Positions 60,701 through 64,000 of a DNA stretch of 64,000 nucleotides are shown here, in pieces. Source of the stretch: Marinobacter alexandrii. Lineage in GTDB: Bacteria; Bacteroidota; Bacteroidia; Cytophagales; Cyclobacteriaceae. The notes below the pieces were generated by a model. That model ran no database searches, was not told the DNA's origin, and was given only the letters and a program-made list of their open reading frames with translations. Position numbers and translations under genes: made by a program. Within the stretch, counting starts at the first letter, position 1. Each line of letters starts with the position of its first letter. Where the stretch lies: the NCBI GenBank assembly GCA_039984955.1, contig JBDWTN010000005.1:682001-746000 (forward strand), given 5' to 3'.

Positions 60701-60879
60701 TCCAGATCTGTTATTGCACCATTTGTGGTGCCCTTAATCTGAACGGTAGCACCTATTAATGCCTCACCACTCTGAGCATCTGTTACTTTTCCCGTAATTG
60801 CACGCTGAGCCTGGGCATAGCCTACGATCAGGATCAAGACAATAAACGAAAAACCAAATTTCAAATACTTCATATTCAT
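57751..60879 (-). CDS. susC: SusC/RagA-family TonB-dependent transporter (second PUL)
   Basis: A 1042-aa protein with signal peptide ending near GYAQAQ, a carboxypeptidase-like domain (ITGKVTDAQSGEALIGATV), a TonB-box-like ELQEVIVVGYGT region, plug (NPLILVDGVKYDPSG, SVNVLKDATAAIYGVQAANG) and beta-barrel. It leads the laminarin-type PUL on the minus strand. A 216-bp region separates it from the divergent regulator at 61096; I see no strong operator repeat there. ATG at 60879 or two codons later (60873) could be the start. Confidence 0.96.
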   Translation of the reverse strand: MNMKYLKFGFSFIVLILIVGYAQAQRAITGKVTDAQSGEALIGATVQIKGTTNGAITDLDGNYTLSISDGDILVASYLGFNTREIDPGNRTVVDFQLEVDLDELQEVIVVGYGTTTAKELTGAATKVAAEEITKRNVPRLDQALQGQTAGVNITTNSGAPGGTSNIRIRGISTNGNSNPLILVDGVKYDPSGLNALNPSDIESVNVLKDATAAIYGVQAANGVILIETKKGRLNSKPSIEFNGYYGIQEAARKLDVLNATEYAILKNEAFVAGGQTPLFDNTSLGEGTDWQDEVFQTAPIQNYNISVSGGTDKTTYNIGGSYFGQEGIAGGGDKANFERINGRINFTTELAPKVKLTSVLLYTNELSKTVPVGGIGSILYSANNAPPTSPVRVAEENNRFSYLTEVADIVNPLALIENTFNESRVNKFTGKEEISYEINDNLTITGRGGYNYALVEGKSFFPLVWYGPGKPQSTAANEDLDPILVDIGGIQVERGAEVQEFRNTFLDYNFEGFLNYNRAFGSHAVKGTLGASLFGTSSDELRGFALNIPNNDPNLADISTNQATGNFLNNTTSYQVESKLVSTFVRAEYDFEKRYFLSVIVRRDGSTRFGANNKFGIFPAVSAGWVISDESFFTPSFIDFAKVRVSYGVVGNDQIGDFAYRALLGGEGDYVFNDAILRGVAIGRAGNPDLKWERNKQLNIGIDLDLIQSFSLTANYFVKNTNDLLFAPDVLSVLGTYGPGSFPPIINGGNIRNSGVELDLGYDKQLSNGLNISISSNFTLINNEVTKVPNGLDFVSGTGFGIGGGVATRLEEGFPIGYFVGYKTDGIWQTQEEINASTVDPLGVNPPSPGDLRFVDVTGDNIVDENDRTQIGSPIPDFTIGFNLNLDYKGIDLTANIWGAFGQDIIRNYERAQPLANQLSYTLNRWTGPGSTNEYPRLTTGLTQNNVFSDFYVEDGSFVRLRNIQVGYTLPTNLSSYLGATSIRFYVGGTNLLTFTKYLGYDPDVGGGAYDPDTQSSPLDLGVDNGRYPQARVLMGGFNIKF

Positions 60880-61095
60880 TTAGGTCTATGTTTTACATAA
60901 ATAAGTTTAGATCGATCATGAATCGTCATACAAGGTATAAACCTATTACTCTGTAAACCTGATAATACACCACATCAAAAACTCATCATCCATAAAAAAT
61001 GATTACATCATTTTATCTTAAAAATGTACATTTGAAGTATTAAAGAACATTTTTACTTTCTCAAAAATTTCTTACTAAAAAATGATAAATTCACT

Positions 61096-63948
61096 ATGAG
61101 ACCGTATTTGATATTGATTTTTACCATTTTTTTAATAGGAACGATAAATGTAAAGGCTCAAAAAGAAGATGAAAGACAGCTAATATCCATACCCCTAACT
61201 ACTACATATACTCCATCAGAATACAATGGTGGAATTCAAAATTGGGGAATTACTCAGGACACTTCAGGCTATATCTATATAGCTAATAACTACGGTCTTC
61301 TAGAGTTCGACGGAGCAACTTGGAACAAGTACGCAATAGCGGGTGCGACAAAAGTAAGGACTGTTCTAGTTGAAGAGATATCAAATCGAATCTATGTAGG
61401 TGGTCAAAAGCAACTGGGCTATTTCGAGCATACTAAATCGGGGATCTCATATCATAGCCTTGTAGATCGTATTCCTAGTAACGTGGTTGTTGATGAAATT
61501 TGGGACCTAGTGGCATTTAACAATGAAATCTATATTAATGTAAATGGTACCCTCGCACTACTAAAAAACGATCAAATAAAGATATTAGATAATGTAAATG
61601 ATGTGGAATTCATTACTTCCATTGATGATGAACTCTTAGCTGGATCAACAAATGGCATCTATAGATTAAAGCAAGATAGTACAACATTTGAGCTCTTGGA
61701 AAACAGCGAAGGGCATAGCTATCGTGGAGTTTCTAAGTGGGGGAATAAATATATTCTTTTCACTTATGATGGTGACATATTCTATTATGAAAACAAAAAA
61801 CTAAAATCAATCAAAACGAGTATTGATAGTTTTTTAAAGACTTCTAAGATTAACAAGGTATTAAAGTTAGAAAATCAAACTATAGTGTTAGGTACCCAGA
61901 ACAATGGTTTGGTTATAATAGATAAAGACCTTAAACCTATCCTACACTTGACCAAAAACAGAGGACTTAATCACAGAACTGTAATTGCTTTATATGAAGA
62001 TGATTTCAATAATTTATGGGTAGGGCTAAATAATGGAATTTGTGTAGTTGAACTTGGCTCTCCTTTCTCTCTCATCAATGAAAATGTAGGTTTGGAGGGC
62101 ACAGGATATTCTGCTGCCAAATTGAATGATGAAATTTATTTAGGGACAAGCAGTGGCGTATTTGTTCCGAATGAAGCATTGGGAGATATGGATGCTAGAG
62201 CGGGGTATTCTGTATTGACCGGCAGTGAAGGCTTGGTAAATAGTATTTCTATACTAGACAAAAAGTTAATACTCGGTCATCATGAGGGAGCATTTATACT
62301 GAATGAAGGGAAGATTGAGGAGTTCAGTAATGAAACCGGATTTTGGGGTTTTAAAAAATTTGCCAAGAACAAATTAATTGGTGGAACTTATAATGGATTC
62401 TTCCTTTTCAAGAATTTAGATATACCTGAACTTGATAAATCACTAAAAGGCTTAAGTGAGTCCTCTAGAGTTTTTGAATTTGAAGATGATTCAACTCTAT
62501 GGATGACGCACGGATATAAAGGTGCCTACAAAATCAAATTTAAATCTGACTCAATAAATCAGTTATCACACTATGGATCAAGTGATGGTTTTCCTTCGGA
62601 TATTCTTATAAGTGTTTACAAAATAGACAAAGAATTGATTTTTACGGCAGAATCTGGAATCTATCAATACAGTCAAGAATTGGATGAGTTTACGCCACAT
62701 CCATTCCTAAATGAATGGTTTAGAAACCGACATGTAAGTAAAATAAAGCAGGCTGGAGATAGGATTTTTTACATTGCAGGAGGCGAGTTGGGTCTCATGC
62801 AAAAAAAATCAATTGGAATCTATGAGTCTGAAGAAAAGCAATTCAAAAAGATAAATAGTTACATAAGTGACGATCTTGAGAATATCAATATCATCAATGA
62901 TGACAACATTTTGATTGGCGCAAAAGAAGGGTTTATCCTTTATCAATCTATTTTGGACAAACCAATCAAAGATTCATATAACACCTACTTAAAAAATGTA
63001 GACATAACCAATCTAGATGATGAACTAAGTTCGATCTCAGGATCGTTTTTTGAATCAGCATCCATCGACAGCCCCAAGCTCATCCGATTTGAATATTCTG
63101 CTCCTTTCTATGATGGTCTTAGTGATTTGAAGTATTCATACAGACTAAAGCCATATGATGAAAGTTGGTCAGAGTGGACCAACACTAATTGGAAGGAATA
63201 TACTAACCTACCGGCTAAGAATTATGAATTTGAAGTCAAGTCTGTCAATGTCTACGGTAACGAAAGTAAGGTTAGCACCTATTCATTCACTATAAATCCT
63301 CGGTGGTATGAGTCTGAATTAGCCTATACCCTTTATTCATTTATCATATTAGTCATTTTCACAAGTGTCCTTTACACAAGAGAAAAGAAGCATAAGACAG
63401 AAAAAGAAATTTTAAACCTAAATAAAGAAAAAGAGATCCGATCAAAGGAACGTGAAATACATGAGTTTTCGGAAAAGACCAATCAGGAGATTCAGAATTT
63501 AAAAAATGAGAGTCTGAAAAAAGAAATTGATCACAAAAACAGCCAGCTCGCGTCTGTCACTATGCATTTGTTGAGTAAGAATGAATTTGTAATGTCAATC
63601 CGGAAAAAACTCGGTGATGCATTGACCACTAAGGACAATTCTGATAATCTAAGTAAAATAGTAAGATCAATTGACAAGAATATAGATGAGGACGAAGCGT
63701 GGGAAACATTTGCTCATCATTTTGATCAAGTTCATGGAAACTTTTTACATAAGCTAAAACAAGAGGTGAAGCTAACTCCTCAAGAAACCAAGCTATGCGC
63801 TTACCTAAAGATGAACATGAGCACCAAAGACATTGCAAACCTTATGAATATAACGATACGTGGGGTTGAGTTGGCACGATATCGATTGAGAAAAAAATTA
63901 GGTATTAGTCGGAAAGTTAACCTGGTTGAATTCTTGGATAATTATTAA
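61096..63948 (+). CDS. Propeller/Triple-Y sensor with cytoplasmic LuxR-like HTH (PUL regulator)
   Basis: A 950-aa protein with signal peptide (MRPYLILIFTIFLIGTINVKAQ). Beta-propeller repeats follow (NWGITQDTSGYIYIANNYGLLEF, DDFNNLWVGLNNGI, DDSTLWMTHG). A Triple-Y domain (FEYSAPFYDG to FTINPRWYES), one transmembrane helix near 755-775, a long charged coiled coil, and a C-terminal HTH (LTPQETKLCAYLKMNMSTKDIANLMNI split over the domain) are seen. It is a one-component membrane regulator, likely sensing a periplasmic glucan fragment. Divergence from SusC indicates local control. Confidence 0.9.
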   Translation: MRPYLILIFTIFLIGTINVKAQKEDERQLISIPLTTTYTPSEYNGGIQNWGITQDTSGYIYIANNYGLLEFDGATWNKYAIAGATKVRTVLVEEISNRIYVGGQKQLGYFEHTKSGISYHSLVDRIPSNVVVDEIWDLVAFNNEIYINVNGTLALLKNDQIKILDNVNDVEFITSIDDELLAGSTNGIYRLKQDSTTFELLENSEGHSYRGVSKWGNKYILFTYDGDIFYYENKKLKSIKTSIDSFLKTSKINKVLKLENQTIVLGTQNNGLVIIDKDLKPILHLTKNRGLNHRTVIALYEDDFNNLWVGLNNGICVVELGSPFSLINENVGLEGTGYSAAKLNDEIYLGTSSGVFVPNEALGDMDARAGYSVLTGSEGLVNSISILDKKLILGHHEGAFILNEGKIEEFSNETGFWGFKKFAKNKLIGGTYNGFFLFKNLDIPELDKSLKGLSESSRVFEFEDDSTLWMTHGYKGAYKIKFKSDSINQLSHYGSSDGFPSDILISVYKIDKELIFTAESGIYQYSQELDEFTPHPFLNEWFRNRHVSKIKQAGDRIFYIAGGELGLMQKKSIGIYESEEKQFKKINSYISDDLENINIINDDNILIGAKEGFILYQSILDKPIKDSYNTYLKNVDITNLDDELSSISGSFFESASIDSPKLIRFEYSAPFYDGLSDLKYSYRLKPYDESWSEWTNTNWKEYTNLPAKNYEFEVKSVNVYGNESKVSTYSFTINPRWYESELAYTLYSFIILVIFTSVLYTREKKHKTEKEILNLNKEKEIRSKEREIHEFSEKTNQEIQNLKNESLKKEIDHKNSQLASVTMHLLSKNEFVMSIRKKLGDALTTKDNSDNLSKIVRSIDKNIDEDEAWETFAHHFDQVHGNFLHKLKQEVKLTPQETKLCAYLKMNMSTKDIANLMNITIRGVELARYRLRKKLGISRKVNLVEFLDNY

Positions 63949-63950
63949 AC

Positions 63951-64000
63951 TGTCAGTTATTCATAACATCAACCAGACGCATCAGTTCACTATTGATGGG
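63951..64000 (-). repeat. Right copy of the 50-bp direct repeat
   Basis: Same orientation as 48341-48390, with mismatches at five positions. Two of the three mismatches inside the reading frame are synonymous wobble changes (GTA/GTT, CGC/CGT) and one swaps Ser/Asn. The repeat reaches the window edge, so its true length is unknown. Confidence 0.8.
63953..64000 (-). CDS. C-terminal end of an unidentified protein, cut by window edge
   Basis: Fifteen codons plus TGA on the minus strand read PINSELMRLVDVMNN. The length is too short to identify a family. The conservation pattern against the left copy (synonymous third-base changes) supports real coding. The gene would converge on the regulator at 61096-63948. 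Confidence 0.5.
   Translation of the reverse strand, partial: PINSELMRLVDVMNN

Noticed and set aside
60880-61095. A copy of the operator motif before the second SusC
   Set aside because: The divergent region contains no match, consistent with control of that PUL by its own propeller/HTH regulator.

Overview
The window comes from a Bacteroidota bacterium, most likely a marine Cytophagales-type lineage. The evidence is two SusC/SusD pairs, lipoprotein signals of the Bacteroidota kind, type IX secretion (T9SS) C-terminal sorting domains, an S1 sulfatase, laminarinase-type GH16 enzymes, AT-rich DNA and few Shine-Dalgarno sequences. I saw no rRNA, tRNA, CRISPR array or transposase.

Layout. (1) 1-6797, minus strand: a galactose operon (NCS1-type permease, two small coupled ORFs, FMN-dependent alpha-hydroxy-acid oxidase, galK, galT, galM, SSS sugar symporter running off the left edge). 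(2) 6999-8196: a Fic protein gene with repeated TGCGGAGAAT boxes over its promoter and start codon. (3) 8286-28367, minus strand: a polysaccharide utilization locus (PUL) made of SusC, SusD, a 1543-aa six-repeat T9SS protein, a clan GH-A hydrolase, a sulfatase, an orphan beta-galactosidase small domain, a GH78 alpha-L-rhamnosidase, an alpha/beta hydrolase and, from its own promoter, a GH2 beta-galactosidase. (4) 28645-38402: a GH43-like enzyme, an AraA/FucI-like isomerase and RhaT, then a GntR-type regulator divergent from a bifunctional aldolase/dehydrogenase, a rhamnose isomerase and an FGGY kinase. (5) 38458-48338: general genes (aminotransferase, transglutaminase-like/MoxR/VWA trio, GNAT, DoxX, histidine kinase/response regulator, small secreted proteins). 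(6) 48406-63948: a compact laminarin-type PUL (sugar porter, GH3, two GH16, PKD lipoprotein, SusD, SusC and a divergent propeller/Triple-Y/HTH regulator).

How it fits together. An 18-bp motif (consensus TCAGCATAGTRCAGGATG in the direction of transcription) occurs in four intergenic regions: before the galactose operon, before the GH2 gene, between SusC and the GH43-like gene, and between the GntR gene and the rhamnose operon. I infer one regulon that couples depolymerisation of a sulfated rhamnose- and galactose-containing glycan to catabolism of both sugars. Rhamnose would be isomerised, phosphorylated and cleaved, and the lactaldehyde oxidised to L-lactate. The alpha-hydroxy-acid oxidase in the galactose operon could then make pyruvate.

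The second PUL lies between two 50-bp direct repeats (45 of 50 positions identical). Each reads as the same protein C-terminus on the minus strand, which suggests insertion as a unit at the 3' end of a gene.
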